This document shows positions 1 through 9,063 of a stretch of DNA of 54,416 nucleotides, in pieces (positions within the stretch are counted from its first letter, which is position 1; every line of letters begins with the position of its first letter). The position numbers and the translations under genes were made by a program. Origin of the DNA: Chamaesiphon polymorphus CCALA 037 (GTDB lineage: Bacteria; Cyanobacteriota; Cyanobacteriia; Cyanobacteriales; Chamaesiphonaceae); assembly GCF_003003845.1 (NCBI RefSeq), contig NZ_PVWO01000001.1:1-54416 (forward strand), read 5' to 3'. The notes below the pieces were generated by a model. That model did not search any database. It worked only from the letters and a program-made list of their open reading frames with translations, and had not been told where the DNA came from.

Positions 1-41
1 GAAATTAATCCAAGAATATTAGTATCTAGGAACACAATCAT
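1..41 (-). CDS. PIN-domain (VapC-like) toxin, N-terminal 13 codons only
   Basis: The gene runs off the left edge. The first codons read MIVFLDTNILGLI. The pattern hydrophobic-LDTNI is the typical first strand of PIN-domain ribonucleases, with the first metal-binding Asp at residue 6. The start lies 8 bases after the stop of the antitoxin-like gene upstream on the same strand, the usual antitoxin-toxin order. Seen: the peptide and spacing. Inferred: RNase toxin activity. The rest of the fold and the catalytic residues are outside the window. Confidence 0.6.
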   Translation of the reverse strand, partial: MIVFLDTNILGLI

Positions 42-49
42 TACTTGAA

Positions 50-469
50 TTATCTCCGCGATTCTTCGAGAGATTTATACAACGCCTCGAATTGTCGGTC
101 GTGTTCGGCTCGTTCTTCTGGAGTCAAACTTTCCCATCGCTGACGCTGACGTTCTTGGAAACGTTCAAAAGCAGCAACTCGTCGAGCAATTTCCGTTGGG
201 GTGAGTTCGGGAAACCGATCTCTTCCCGAAGATGTCGATCGCGAAATTGGATTACTCTCTGGTGATGGGACTTCTTCCACCACAGATGCTTCAACTCGCT
301 CGGCGACACTTGAGGAGGGGAAAGCAATCAGTTTCCCGTCCTCAGTTAATTCTAAGTGGAGATCGGGATTATTCGTTCGCAACCGTTCCAACTGTTCTGG
401 CGAAAGGTGGATGTCAGTATTATTGAGATCGATCGGTAGCGGCTGAGGATGATTTTGAGCGATGGTCAT
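50..469 (-). CDS. Antitoxin-like protein preceding a PIN toxin
   Basis: A 139-aa protein. I chose the start at 469 (MTIAQNHPQPLP) because GGAGG sits four bases upstream; a longer reading frame starting at 502 has no such site. There is an LSPEQLERLRTNNPDLHLELTEDGKL segment at about residues 23-48, a Ser/Pro/Glu-rich middle, and an Arg/Glu-rich helical C-terminus (ERFQERQRQRWESLTPEE). Proteins with this layout commonly precede PIN toxins in cyanobacteria. The toxin start follows after 8 bases, so the two are probably co-transcribed. No classical DNA-binding fold is recognisable; the antitoxin role rests on context. Confidence 0.6.
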   Translation of the reverse strand: MTIAQNHPQPLPIDLNNTDIHLSPEQLERLRTNNPDLHLELTEDGKLIAFPSSSVAERVEASVVEEVPSPESNPISRSTSSGRDRFPELTPTEIARRVAAFERFQERQRQRWESLTPEERAEHDRQFEALYKSLEESRR

Positions 470-750
470 AAAACCTCCGAATGGTCGTGTTAATCGATGC
501 ACTGCGTCTGTAATATTATATCACGACCCGATCGAGTCCCCAATTTTGTCGGATGTGGATCGGATGCGCGATAATGTTCCTTATCATTAATCTGTAGTAT
601 TGTGATATACTGTATTTAACCAAATATCGTCTAAATTTCTTCGCTTAACGGCACTTTTGACCCGATAGTCTGGCTTAACCTGGTCTAAACGGACAATTTT
701 CCGGTTTTGGCATCACTATCTCAAAACTCCTCATCTCCCTGTTCGAGGGG

Positions 751-1761
751 ATGTACCGATTATCGCCCATGTTCGATATTAAAATTACTGTTGTTAAGCC
801 AGCGATCGCTGGCAGTACTGGCTCTGAGGACAAACTCGCTCCTGGTTCAGTTACCTCTGGTGTCTGGGCAGAATTTCTCGCTCTGCAAATTTCACCCGCT
901 ACCAGACGATCGTATGCGGCGGCATTGAAGGACTTCTTTGGGCGAGAGTTAGAAACCGAGGTGTCTGTAGCGACGATCGAGTCGTTCTTGCGACTCCCCG
1001 AACGGGAGGCAATCGGTCATGTGTTGAATTATCGCGGACAATTACTGACTGCGGGTTTAGCTGCGGCGACGGTGAATGCTCGGCTAGCTGCACTGCGCTC
1101 TTTCGTCATTCACGCTTACAAGCGGAAACTGTGCAATTTTCGGTTGGATGATATTAAATCAGTGAAGGCGCAGAGCTATAAGGATACTAGGGGGATCTCG
1201 ATCGAGTTATTCCAACAGTTAATCGATGAGATCGACAGATCGACGAGCATGGGTAAGCGGGATTATGCGATGCTGCGGTTGCTGTGGGACAATGCGTTGC
1301 GACGGGCTGAGGTATGTGGACTCGATCGGGTTGATTTTCACGCCTTGGAGGCAAGGCTTTATCTCAAGGGGAAGGGGAAAATCGATAAGGAGCCGATCGA
1401 TCTGGCTGCGGCTACGGTGGAAGCGATTTCGGATTGGTTGGCGAGTATGGGTGAGAGTAAGAGTCTGGCTCTATTTGTTTCTAGTCGGGATACCCGACTG
1501 AGTGTAGATAGACTGTATCAGATTGTCGGGGGGCTGGCTCAATCTGCGGGAATCGATCGGGTAGTAAGTCCGCATAAGATTCGACACTCCAGTATTACGG
1601 CATTACTGGATCTTAATGGTGGGGATGTGCGTTCCGCTCAGGCTCATAGTCGGCACAAGAACTTGGCTACGCTGATTCGCTATGATGATGGGCGGCAGCA
1701 ATTGCAGGGTAAGGCTGCGAAGACACTGGCTGACGCGATTTCGGAGCGAGAGATGGATTAG
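751..1761 (+). CDS. Tyrosine recombinase/integrase
   Basis: A 336-aa site-specific recombinase. The N-terminal SAM-like core-binding part covers about residues 30-120 (PATRRSYAAALKDFF). The catalytic domain carries the full set in order: Arg184 in ALRRAEV, a Lys in the KGKGKIDK beta-hairpin, HKIRH (His275, Arg278), His302 and the nucleophile Tyr311 in RYDD. The start could also be the ATG at 769. It is clearly a paralogue of the recombinase at 37276-38247, sharing phrases such as SPH[KR]IRHS and NALRR. The 280-base region upstream has no gene; TATACT at 606-611 is a possible -10. Role inferred: plasmid dimer resolution or movement of a mobile segment. Confidence 0.88.
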   Translation: MYRLSPMFDIKITVVKPAIAGSTGSEDKLAPGSVTSGVWAEFLALQISPATRRSYAAALKDFFGRELETEVSVATIESFLRLPEREAIGHVLNYRGQLLTAGLAAATVNARLAALRSFVIHAYKRKLCNFRLDDIKSVKAQSYKDTRGISIELFQQLIDEIDRSTSMGKRDYAMLRLLWDNALRRAEVCGLDRVDFHALEARLYLKGKGKIDKEPIDLAAATVEAISDWLASMGESKSLALFVSSRDTRLSVDRLYQIVGGLAQSAGIDRVVSPHKIRHSSITALLDLNGGDVRSAQAHSRHKNLATLIRYDDGRQQLQGKAAKTLADAISEREMD

Positions 1762-1820
1762 AGGATGGGGATTATATTTCTACAAATCAAGCTAGGCTTA
1801 CTTCTTGCCGATCCCTTTTT

Positions 1821-2086
1821 TTAGTACACCAACCTCAATCGATTTGGTCTACCAACATGACCGCCCCATTGTTTTGCTCGTTCCATACCAACTTTAATTG
1901 CCTGACGACGTTGCTGCGATCGTTCTACGGCTTCAATTTCGCATTCAATCTGCGATGGTTGGCTAATGCCGATCTAATCCGGTCGCGATAAATCTTTAAA
2001 TCGATAAGGAAATCGGGATAATCGACTGATTCTTGCTCGTAAGCCAATCGGACGCGCTCTTCAAGATTGCTAAGTTTGCTATACAT
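1821..2086 (-). pseudogene. Frameshifted small resolvase-linker-like gene
   Basis: The minus strand opens with MYSKLSNLEERVRLAYEQ and reads about 40 codons. The coding signal then continues in another frame as AVERSQQRRQAIKVGMERAKQ, followed by WGGHVGRPN, and stops at 1821. The phrase RRQAIKVGMERAK...GxHVGRP matches the helix and linker that follow the catalytic domain of serine recombinases (consensus like REGMARAKAEGKRVGRP). The 266-bp span is not a multiple of three, consistent with one frameshift near 1940-1960. Either a degenerate gene or a small stand-alone protein with a sequencing error. Confidence 0.45.
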
Positions 2087-2110
2087 TAACGGTTCTTGGA
2101 CTTGGAAAAA

Positions 2111-2536
2111 TCAATTCATCGATAGTTTACGGCAAACAACCTTCCCTAATTTGGTTAGCTCCCAACCTCCATAACTGCCTTTGTGAGGATTGTAGACGAT
2201 CGTGTCTTTGGCTTCGAGTATAAATCTATATTTTGAATCTGCACCTTTCTTTTCAAATTGAAGTAAGGCTAAATATTCTTTGGGTGTTAAATGTAAATTA
2301 AACCTGTCAAATAGCGGCAGTTCGACATCTCTACCCGCTGATACCGCCCGACAAGTTGCGTTAGTGTGGGCGAAGTGGTGGGCTTTAATTTCACCCTTTT
2401 TGGAAGTCAAGCCTTCTTGACAATATGGGCATTTTAAGTCGGTTTTACCTCGGCGTACTCGCTCGACAGATACGAGGTTGCCGTCTGGGTCGATGCCGTA
2501 TTCCAGCCACTGCGACATTCTCATCTCTAGTTTCAC
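2111..2536 (-). CDS. CoiA-like zinc-ribbon protein
   Basis: A 141-aa protein of the type often annotated competence protein CoiA-like in cyanobacterial plasmids. It has a short beta start (WLEYGIDPDGNLVSVERV), a CPYC half-zinc ribbon followed by KAHHFAH, and a further Cys (NATCRAV), as in the N-terminal region of CoiA-family nucleases. The family's PD-(D/E)XK nuclease part is not evident, so this is a short version. The C-terminal third has alternating charged and aromatic residues and no known motif. Start is uncertain: GTG at 2536, or ATG at 2524 or 2518. Function unknown; nuclease activity should not be assumed. Confidence 0.6.
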   Translation of the reverse strand: MKLEMRMSQWLEYGIDPDGNLVSVERVRRGKTDLKCPYCQEGLTSKKGEIKAHHFAHTNATCRAVSAGRDVELPLFDRFNLHLTPKEYLALLQFEKKGADSKYRFILEAKDTIVYNPHKGSYGGWELTKLGKVVCRKLSMN

Positions 2537-2704
2537 CTATCTTCGGAGCAATCTACCAACTAGTTGTATTTGTCTTTAAATAGTATCTTCCTCGATCGAG
2601 TAGAACAGAATATTTCGAGACATTACTGCTGGAATTCTGGAGGATTTATTGACGGGAAATAAGAGTATTTTAAATTACTGATTCCCTTTAGTAATTTGAT
2701 TTAA

Positions 2705-3439
2705 TCAAACACTATTTCCTACTAGTGATTTCAAATTGGAAAACAGAATAAATTCAGTTTGCTTGGGGTCGATCTCCCATAGATATGATAGTTGAAGTTG
2801 AGCTTTTTCAACATCCCAAGGCATTAGGCTTTGACGATCTAATTTGGTGAATGGCCCATCTGTCTCCGTTAGAATACGTTCCCGTGGAATTTCTGCGATC
2901 AGAGAAGCTCCTTTCTTGGTCGAAAGCATTGTTGGATTGACTGAAAACCAACACCCCATAGATATGGCTTTTTTAAGTTGTGCTTTTGTCCCGCTGAACC
3001 AGTGCAAGATAGGGATACCCACATCCTTATGGAGAGCGAGGCAATCAAGTACTGAATCAGCAGCAGATCGACTGTGAATTGACATTATTCGACCACCAGC
3101 TCTTTCCGTTCTTTCTAGAATGAGTTTGAACGTGCGGATCTGTATTTCTCTATGTTCTGCATACTCCTTACTGCCATCCAATCCTATTTCTCCAACATAT
3201 TTTGCTTGTGGCAATAATTCGTCGAAGAGATCGATCTCATGATATCGTTCGTGTACTAGCTGAGGATGTAGACCTAGAGAAGTTCTAATTCGATCGCAAC
3301 CTTTTGCAAGTGCTTGAGTTCCAATCCACGCTTTTGGTGTAGTCGTGACGGACAGAACATAAATATTTCGTTGCTTACACTGTCGAGCTACTTCTAGAGG
3401 ATTTGGATATAGATCGAGATGGCAATGCATATCAATCAT
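2705..3439 (-). CDS. qatD: QatD, TatD-family metal-dependent nuclease of the Qat defence system
   Basis: A 244-aa TatD-type amidohydrolase-fold nuclease. The metal ligands H5xH7 lie in MIDMHCHLDLYP. GEIGLDGS (Glu ligand), SIHSRSA and PILHWFSG (His ligands) and the final ETDGP (Asp ligand) follow in the usual order, so the active site looks intact. The start overlaps the end of qatC by four bases (ATGA). Position as the last gene after a KAP ATPase, a small protein and a QueC-like protein identifies it as the D component of QatABCD, an anti-phage system described from defence-island screens. Housekeeping TatD is the alternative, but the overlap and order argue against it. Confidence 0.9.
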   Translation of the reverse strand: MIDMHCHLDLYPNPLEVARQCKQRNIYVLSVTTTPKAWIGTQALAKGCDRIRTSLGLHPQLVHERYHEIDLFDELLPQAKYVGEIGLDGSKEYAEHREIQIRTFKLILERTERAGGRIMSIHSRSAADSVLDCLALHKDVGIPILHWFSGTKAQLKKAISMGCWFSVNPTMLSTKKGASLIAEIPRERILTETDGPFTKLDRQSLMPWDVEKAQLQLSYLWEIDPKQTEFILFSNLKSLVGNSV

Positions 3440-4764
3440 CTGAGAAGTCCCTCTTTCTGTAAAAACCGATCTACTTCTCGCATTCCTCGTTGAAATACTT
3501 GCTTATAAAGATCTTTGGTGACAGGATCGACGGTGAGTGGGCCACTATCAGATATCCATGCACTAATATTACTAGATGATAGCTTATTGATGGCTATCAT
3601 TATGGCAAATAGATCGTCACGATTCCCTCGATCGCTCATAGTAGCTAATAAATTCTGATGCTCGTATGCAGTTGATTCAGTTATGCCTAAAGCAAAGATA
3701 GCAGATCTTCTGATGATACATGGAACACATTTTCCACACTGTTGGCGTTTTCGCTTCCATTTACTGCAAGATACAGTATGCGATACTACTCGATCTAGAG
3801 TGATTTGATTTTTACATTCTAGAAGCATTTCACCTTTGGTCTTAAATTGATAAGGATTATGAATCAACACTTTTATCCCTACTGCATCAAATATCTCCTG
3901 CATCGATCTCAGAAAATGAGGATGTGTTGTCCGAGTACTCAAAGAACCTATCCGTCTTGACGTTAACGGTGCATTTAATGAAATCAATCCGTTCTCAGGA
4001 ACGAAAAGTTGTGTATTTTCTAGATGATTTACTGTTGCTACAGCAGATGCCCCAAGTGCAGCAAATGCCAGAAAATTCAAGCTTCTAGTCCGCATTGTTA
4101 GCTCTGTCTGTCCACCTATTGATATAGGATTAGCATTTACTGAAAATCTCGAAAATTCTCCCTCAAGCTTTCCAGCAATATAATTTTGATAAGATTTATC
4201 TCCTTTATAGGAGTGACTGATTAATAGTGGGGACTTTCGATCTGTGATTAAATCGATCGCTCCAATTGCACTATCAAGACCTCCTGAAAATAGGCATACA
4301 CAATCTCGTCCCTCAAGATCGATCGTTTTGTGTCTGCTATTAATTGGATATGGATCTGGCGGTTTATAGCCTCCACTCAAAATTTCGAGATTCCATAAGT
4401 CACCACTGAGGAAATGTAATGCTTCCTCAAGACGTTCTTTTTGTTCTAACCAAATGCTAGGTTCATATAAAGAAACTTGCAATTCGATTTCTCTCGTCCA
4501 ACCATCATCAGCTCTATTTCTCTTGACAAAAGTGTCAGCAGCAGTAACCGCTAGTGCTAATGTCATCAGATCGAATTCAACAGGGGAAATACTAACACCC
4601 AGTCGCTTAATTGACTCGATCGAAGAATTACCAATAGTTGCAATATCTCTTTGTTTTCGTCCATCAAGTCCGTAGATTTGGACTGGTATAATATTGGGTG
4701 AAGATTCTGGGAGTTTGTGCGGGATATGATTTACAATTACTTGCGTCACTAATAGCTCTCCCAT
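3436..4764 (-). CDS. qatC: QatC, QueC-like ATP-pyrophosphatase of the Qat defence system
   Basis: A 442-aa protein. The N-terminal 150 residues are specific to the Qat group. The PP-loop SGGLDS lies at residues 160-165 and binds ATP in QueC-type 7-cyano-7-deazaguanine synthases. Near the C-terminus a cluster SCSKWKRKRQQCGKCVPCIIRR supplies the four-cysteine zinc site of QueC. It is much longer than true QueC (about 230 aa) and there are no queuosine pathway genes nearby, so it serves defence rather than tRNA modification. It overlaps qatB by 16 bases and qatD by four, which implies translational coupling. Whether it makes a deazapurine or modifies a protein is not visible from sequence. Confidence 0.92.
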   Translation of the reverse strand: MGELLVTQVIVNHIPHKLPESSPNIIPVQIYGLDGRKQRDIATIGNSSIESIKRLGVSISPVEFDLMTLALAVTAADTFVKRNRADDGWTREIELQVSLYEPSIWLEQKERLEEALHFLSGDLWNLEILSGGYKPPDPYPINSRHKTIDLEGRDCVCLFSGGLDSAIGAIDLITDRKSPLLISHSYKGDKSYQNYIAGKLEGEFSRFSVNANPISIGGQTELTMRTRSLNFLAFAALGASAVATVNHLENTQLFVPENGLISLNAPLTSRRIGSLSTRTTHPHFLRSMQEIFDAVGIKVLIHNPYQFKTKGEMLLECKNQITLDRVVSHTVSCSKWKRKRQQCGKCVPCIIRRSAIFALGITESTAYEHQNLLATMSDRGNRDDLFAIMIAINKLSSSNISAWISDSGPLTVDPVTKDLYKQVFQRGMREVDRFLQKEGLLR

Positions 4765-5498
4765 TCTAACCAGACAGTTTCTATCACGGAGCGTTGTAGT
4801 TCGATCGTTTGCGATCTTGTCAGAGGTTTTGGATTCTCATTAAATAGAGGAGCCATCGCAGCATCTACCGATACTTTGATGACTTCTCTCAAATCATTTT
4901 CTGCTTTAATAGCTTGGATTTGCGTTCCTGCTTTGCTCCAGGCTCTACCAGCATCTTGTAATACTTGTAAAAAGATACAGTCAGTTAGATAAGCAATCAT
5001 TGTATTGATGATAATATCGCTTGTGATTGCATTGGGATCGAACTCAGTCAATCCATCTAAAGCTTCTACTAGGGCATGATTCATTGCCACACGAACTTTG
5101 TCAGAATCTCCCTCAGAAGCGATTAAAGATTGAGTAATTTTTTCAATTGCTACTTCACATGAGATTCCAGCTAGCGAACTCAGACTCCACCCAAGTTCTT
5201 GACTTATTTCACTACTTTGAGTCAGAAGCCCATATAATGAAGCCCCAGCCTTTGTAATATTACCTAATCGCCTAGATGCGTTACTGGCACCTCCAGTACC
5301 CCTACTGGCATACTGCTTTAATGCAGACTTCAATGACGATCGATTTCCTGTTTCAACAAAGTTACCAATATCTCGGCGAAATTTTGTGAACCGTTGGGGC
5401 GGAGAGTTTGGTAGTGGTTGTTCTGGTCGATCGTCTGCCCAGGGGGGCACTAAAGGCGATTTATTACCCGCTCCAGGACTTGATTGAGATGTTCCCAT
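4749..5498 (-). CDS. qatB: QatB, small component of the Qat defence system
   Basis: A 249-aa protein without a known catalytic motif. The first 35 residues are Ser/Pro/Gly-rich and probably disordered (MGTSQSSPGAGNKSPLVPPW). The rest is mainly helical, with a Gly/Ala/Ser-rich turn (RGTGGASNASRRLGN) typical of QatB proteins. It starts three bases after the qatA stop with an AGGA Shine-Dalgarno and overlaps qatC. Identification rests on position between a KAP ATPase and a QueC-like protein, plus the shared N-terminal character. In published work QatB is required with the other three; its biochemical role is unresolved, with a role as substrate of QatC one suggestion. Confidence 0.85.
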   Translation of the reverse strand: MGTSQSSPGAGNKSPLVPPWADDRPEQPLPNSPPQRFTKFRRDIGNFVETGNRSSLKSALKQYASRGTGGASNASRRLGNITKAGASLYGLLTQSSEISQELGWSLSSLAGISCEVAIEKITQSLIASEGDSDKVRVAMNHALVEALDGLTEFDPNAITSDIIINTMIAYLTDCIFLQVLQDAGRAWSKAGTQIQAIKAENDLREVIKVSVDAAMAPLFNENPKPLTRSQTIELQRSVIETVWLEWESY

Positions 5499-5501
5499 GA
5501 T

Positions 5502-7307
5502 TTAATTGTCCTGATACCAAGCTTCATCTTTCAGCATCGCTTTTAACCAAGGCGGATGATCCATGAGACTACGAATATACCTTGATAAAATTTTCGATGC
5601 AGTAGAAGAAGATTGAGCGAGTAAATATGCACCTGTAAATCCTAAAGGCTTCTTACTCCAATCTGATATTTCTCTGAGACGTTCGATAATTCCCTCCATT
5701 ACAGGAATCTGCTCCTCTATCGATAAAGTAGATATTGCTTTTCTTGCCGCTTGAGAAGAAATACTTTCAGTACTAAGGAGTACTGTCAATACCTCACGCG
5801 CAGTAGAAGATAAACCTATCTGATAAACACCCATCTGCATGGTTTCTCTAGATAGATAAACTGCCGCTCGTAAATCTATACCCTGTAATGCTGGTTTGAG
5901 TTTACTCCACTGTTTAATAAATTCAGTATGATCTTGCCAACTTTTCGGATATTTAGATGAATTGTCTTTCGATTCATCTAATTCTTCAAGTTCTTTAAGA
6001 ATTTTTGGTTTGCCTGCTTCATTATCGATCGTTTGGTATAAGTCCAAAGTTGCATCCGCACCAGCACAACGCTCAAAAATCGCTAATTTGGTGATGATAT
6101 TTTCATCAAGAGGCATTCCTCGCCGTTGGGCAGTTTTAGATCTCATTTTTATTGTATTGAGCAGCCTCTTGACAATTCGGGGATTACCCTGAATCTTAGG
6201 CGAAGTAGCTAAAATGCGAGCGATTCGATCGGCTAATTCAAAAGCAGTAGCTAACTCCTTATCATCTTTCAAATTATCTACGGATAATAACTTTTCGATA
6301 GAGATTGGTTCCTCTTTCCATGAATTTCTGAGTGATTCTTCAAGAAGATTTCGTAAGCTATCTAACGATGACTTAGAGATTCCATTCTGAATGGCAAATA
6401 GCATAAATAGATAAGATCTAATTTCCCTAATTCCAGCTTTCGGAACTCGGATGGGAATTTGTATTAGTTTATCGATATAATCTATTTGGTGCCGATCGCT
6501 TGTGCCCTTGAAATAATCGGCGACTGCACCTCTAATCATATCTTCATCAGCAGCAATGATAAATGCAGTATTGGGAAGAAATAGAAATAGACGCATTGCT
6601 TCTAATGTATGTATAGCATTAGCTGGCAAGCATCGATCTAAGTTGTCAATTATTACTATTAATGGTTTTTTGAGTTCTTGAAGGATCTCACTATATTCTT
6701 TTCTAAAAGCTGAAATCTGTTGAGGAGGAGTATTCTTTCGATCGGGTTTGAGTATCGCTGATGCTGTATCTTTTACGTCTTTTCCTTCTTTAGCTAATTC
6801 CTCATAGTTTTTGTGCTTTGTTTCTTCATCATCTGTGCTAGGATTGATAAATTTACTAACAGAACTAATTCCACGATTGAGAATCCCTCCTGTAGGGATG
6901 CCATGAGCTAAAGCAATGGCTTCTGCTCCTAAGCCCATTATCCGCCATAAATCAATGCGACTTGAGAAATTTTTCGCTTTATCAAATAATGTTTTATTAT
7001 CTTTGGTTGCTTCACATAATTTTGTTGCGATTGTTTCAAGTAGTGCTAAACGAGCATCATCATATCCTTGATATAGCCAAGCATCAAAATTGACAATTAT
7101 ATATTCTTGCTTGGAGTTTTCTCGATCTTCTGTAGATGTTAGGTTGCGTTCGACGAGTTTAAGTAGAGAAGATTTACCCGCACCCCAATTACCAAATATT
7201 CCTAATGATACTGGTAGCATATCTGGCGATGCGAGTATATCAACAATCAGTTCAGATACTTCTCCAAAATTCAAATAATCAATCTCTGACTCTTTATCCG
7301 ACCACAT
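5502..7307 (-). CDS. qatA: QatA, KAP-family P-loop NTPase of the Qat defence system
   Basis: A 601-aa ATPase. Walker A GNWGAGKSS lies at about residues 39-47; the Walker B region is PLIVIIDNLDRC, with Asp221 and Asp224. Between them sits the long helical insert typical of KAP ATPases (about residues 105-200), and after Walker B come FIIAADEDMIRGAV and the NPRIVKRLLNTIK arginine region. KAP proteins often hold two membrane helices in the insert; here only a weakly hydrophobic stretch (LGAEAIALAHGIPTGG) is seen, so membrane attachment is doubtful. It is the first gene of qatABCD and probably senses or signals infection. The start codon at 7307 has only a weak ribosome binding site. Confidence 0.92.
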   Translation of the reverse strand: MWSDKESEIDYLNFGEVSELIVDILASPDMLPVSLGIFGNWGAGKSSLLKLVERNLTSTEDRENSKQEYIIVNFDAWLYQGYDDARLALLETIATKLCEATKDNKTLFDKAKNFSSRIDLWRIMGLGAEAIALAHGIPTGGILNRGISSVSKFINPSTDDEETKHKNYEELAKEGKDVKDTASAILKPDRKNTPPQQISAFRKEYSEILQELKKPLIVIIDNLDRCLPANAIHTLEAMRLFLFLPNTAFIIAADEDMIRGAVADYFKGTSDRHQIDYIDKLIQIPIRVPKAGIREIRSYLFMLFAIQNGISKSSLDSLRNLLEESLRNSWKEEPISIEKLLSVDNLKDDKELATAFELADRIARILATSPKIQGNPRIVKRLLNTIKMRSKTAQRRGMPLDENIITKLAIFERCAGADATLDLYQTIDNEAGKPKILKELEELDESKDNSSKYPKSWQDHTEFIKQWSKLKPALQGIDLRAAVYLSRETMQMGVYQIGLSSTAREVLTVLLSTESISSQAARKAISTLSIEEQIPVMEGIIERLREISDWSKKPLGFTGAYLLAQSSSTASKILSRYIRSLMDHPPWLKAMLKDEAWYQDN

Positions 7308-7496
7308 ATATTTGCTTGCTCTGAAAAAGGATAGATTTTTGAGTACGATTCGGCAGAGCCGACGCTGGCGCGAACGATGCTAACTAGCCATAAGGTTCGC
7401 TCGTATTGGTTTTGGTTCACCGAAATTGGAACTATTTTTACGCGATATGCAATCGGGATGGATGAGTGTAGTTTTTCCTTCGTGACTCCAATCAGA

Positions 7497-8114
7497 TTAA
7501 AGATTACTCTCAATCCGTTCTAATAAAAGCTTTACGTGTTTCGCGACTGAAATATCATAAGTTAGCATAAATTTATTCTTACATGTAAAAAAAGAAATAA
7601 TTATTGCTAACACGATCGATCCTTGTTTTGAGTAGATGAATTCTGTACCATACACGTAAACAAACAAAAGAGTTATAAATGCTATGCCCAATACTGGCAA
7701 ATACGAACTAAGTATTTCATTTCGATCTTTTTGATATTCCAAGTGTTCATCTGTTGAATCTTTCATCTCCTTTACTTCTGTGTCAAAATCCTGTTGTGGA
7801 TATTTTCTTTTAATCTCGTCGATCCTATTGTCAAATACAGCTAGATTGCCTTCTGTGAAGATTCTATACCCCACTATTCTATTGAGTCTCGACATTTGTT
7901 CGATTTCTATATTTGACATTCTGCTTTTTCTGCTCGACCTCAATGATTTCAAATAATCTCTTATTGAAGCTATAGACAATTTGAGAAAATCCCAGATTTC
8001 TGCTAATAACAGCAACATCATTTGTTTCAGCGATCCTTCTCTAGGTAAGACCCTGCTAGTTTTAATTAAAGTATTAATTGCAACTAAAATTTCTTCTCTT
8101 CTCTCTGTGGACAT
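7497..8114 (-). CDS. Two-TM membrane protein next to the Qat operon
   Basis: A 205-aa protein of unknown family. The first 130 residues are charged and helical, with a likely coiled coil (residues 65-130, rich in Asp, Glu, Lys). Two membrane helices follow, SYLPVLGIAFITLLFVYVYG and SIVLAIIISFFTCK, separated by a short loop; the last 25 residues are cytosolic and basic. This cytosolic helix plus C-terminal TM-pair layout resembles effector proteins of bacterial conflict systems, but no sensor or enzyme domain is recognised. It lies about 190 bases upstream of qatA on the same strand with a repeat-like sequence between, so co-transcription is possible but unproven. Confidence 0.55.
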   Translation of the reverse strand: MSTERREEILVAINTLIKTSRVLPREGSLKQMMLLLLAEIWDFLKLSIASIRDYLKSLRSSRKSRMSNIEIEQMSRLNRIVGYRIFTEGNLAVFDNRIDEIKRKYPQQDFDTEVKEMKDSTDEHLEYQKDRNEILSSYLPVLGIAFITLLFVYVYGTEFIYSKQGSIVLAIIISFFTCKNKFMLTYDISVAKHVKLLLERIESNL

Positions 8115-8242
8115 ATTCGCTTTCTCTTGCTATAATAATGTTGGTTACGTTAGAAATTACATTAGTTTCTTAACTGAATTAGGAGTAAGATCCTCTAACT
8201 AGTCTTACCCCTCCCAATCGATCGAACATATTTAGAAATCAA

Positions 8243-8968
8243 CTAAATTGCCGTCCAAGCAGCTTGCCATGACAGCACATCGAGAACCCCATTAACTTTA
8301 AAGCCCAGCTTTTGCTGAAACTCTTCTAACACTTTTTTAGAACGCCTACCGAATACTCCGTCTGCACCATTAGTGCCAAAGTCATAGCCACGAGCTATCA
8401 TTCTTTTTTGCCAGACTCTAATATCTTCGCTATTTGTCAGAGAAGATAAATTGGTTCCGTTCAATAGAGGTAAAGGCTCTGCGATCGTGTTTGTGTAGGC
8501 AGGACGACCAAATCCCATAACAGTGAAATCGAACGGTCGTATTTGATAGCGAACTTCCCCTCCATTTGATTTATCATCTGGCGGATTATTACCATCGATC
8601 GTAATAATTTGACCTTTTTTTGTTTTAGCAACGAAAAAGGCAACATGATTAGCGGCACCTGGAATAGAGTCGGTTTCATTTTGCCAATCAAAAAAAACGA
8701 TGTCTCCAGGCAATGGATCTTTAAACCACCGTTTTTGCTCTTTGAACCATTTTGCTCCACTAGGAGTGTAGTGAAATCCTTTCTCTGTCTCGATGTAAGT
8801 CTGTAATCCTGCACCGGATAGGCAGTAAGAAACAAACATGGCACACCAAGACTGACCATTAAGGTCGTGTCCATACCATTCACCATACTTGACGATGTTG
8901 CTATTACCTAGTTCTTTCACGCCTAGCTCTCTTTGAGCGATTTGTAAGACTTGATTGATATTTGTCAT
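8243..8968 (-). CDS. CHAP-domain peptidoglycan hydrolase with PG-binding domain
   Basis: A 241-aa protein with two domains. The CHAP/NlpC-P60-like peptidase covers about residues 1-155: nucleophile Cys42 in SWCAMFVSYCL, the diagnostic PGDIVFFDW, His108 in ANHVAFF, and Asn126/127 in IDGNN as third catalytic residue. The C-terminal part (about 180-241) is a PG_binding_1 repeat (SEDIRVWQKRMIARGY ... DGVFGRRSKKVLEEFQ). It has no signal peptide, which fits an endolysin or an amidase released by other means. Whether it is a prophage lysin, a plasmid-encoded lytic enzyme or a colony-defence effector cannot be told. No holin gene is recognisable next to it. Confidence 0.85.
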   Translation of the reverse strand: MTNINQVLQIAQRELGVKELGNSNIVKYGEWYGHDLNGQSWCAMFVSYCLSGAGLQTYIETEKGFHYTPSGAKWFKEQKRWFKDPLPGDIVFFDWQNETDSIPGAANHVAFFVAKTKKGQIITIDGNNPPDDKSNGGEVRYQIRPFDFTVMGFGRPAYTNTIAEPLPLLNGTNLSSLTNSEDIRVWQKRMIARGYDFGTNGADGVFGRRSKKVLEEFQQKLGFKVNGVLDVLSWQAAWTAI

Positions 8969-9063
8969 TTGTTTAATTACCTAATTTGGTGTTGAGTCTT
9001 CAATAGGAGGAGAGCGATAGCGGCAACTACTCTCCCCTGGTTTTAACCGAGCAAGCTTAGTGC

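Noticed and set aside
3436-4764. Reading the QueC-like gene as queuosine biosynthesis
   Set aside because: Twice the length of QueC, overlapped with Qat partners, and no queD/queE/queF nearby.
7271-7513. 80-aa ORF between qatA and the two-TM gene (minus)
   Set aside because: It overlaps both neighbours and is made largely of an intergenic repeat-like sequence; no RBS and no coding character.
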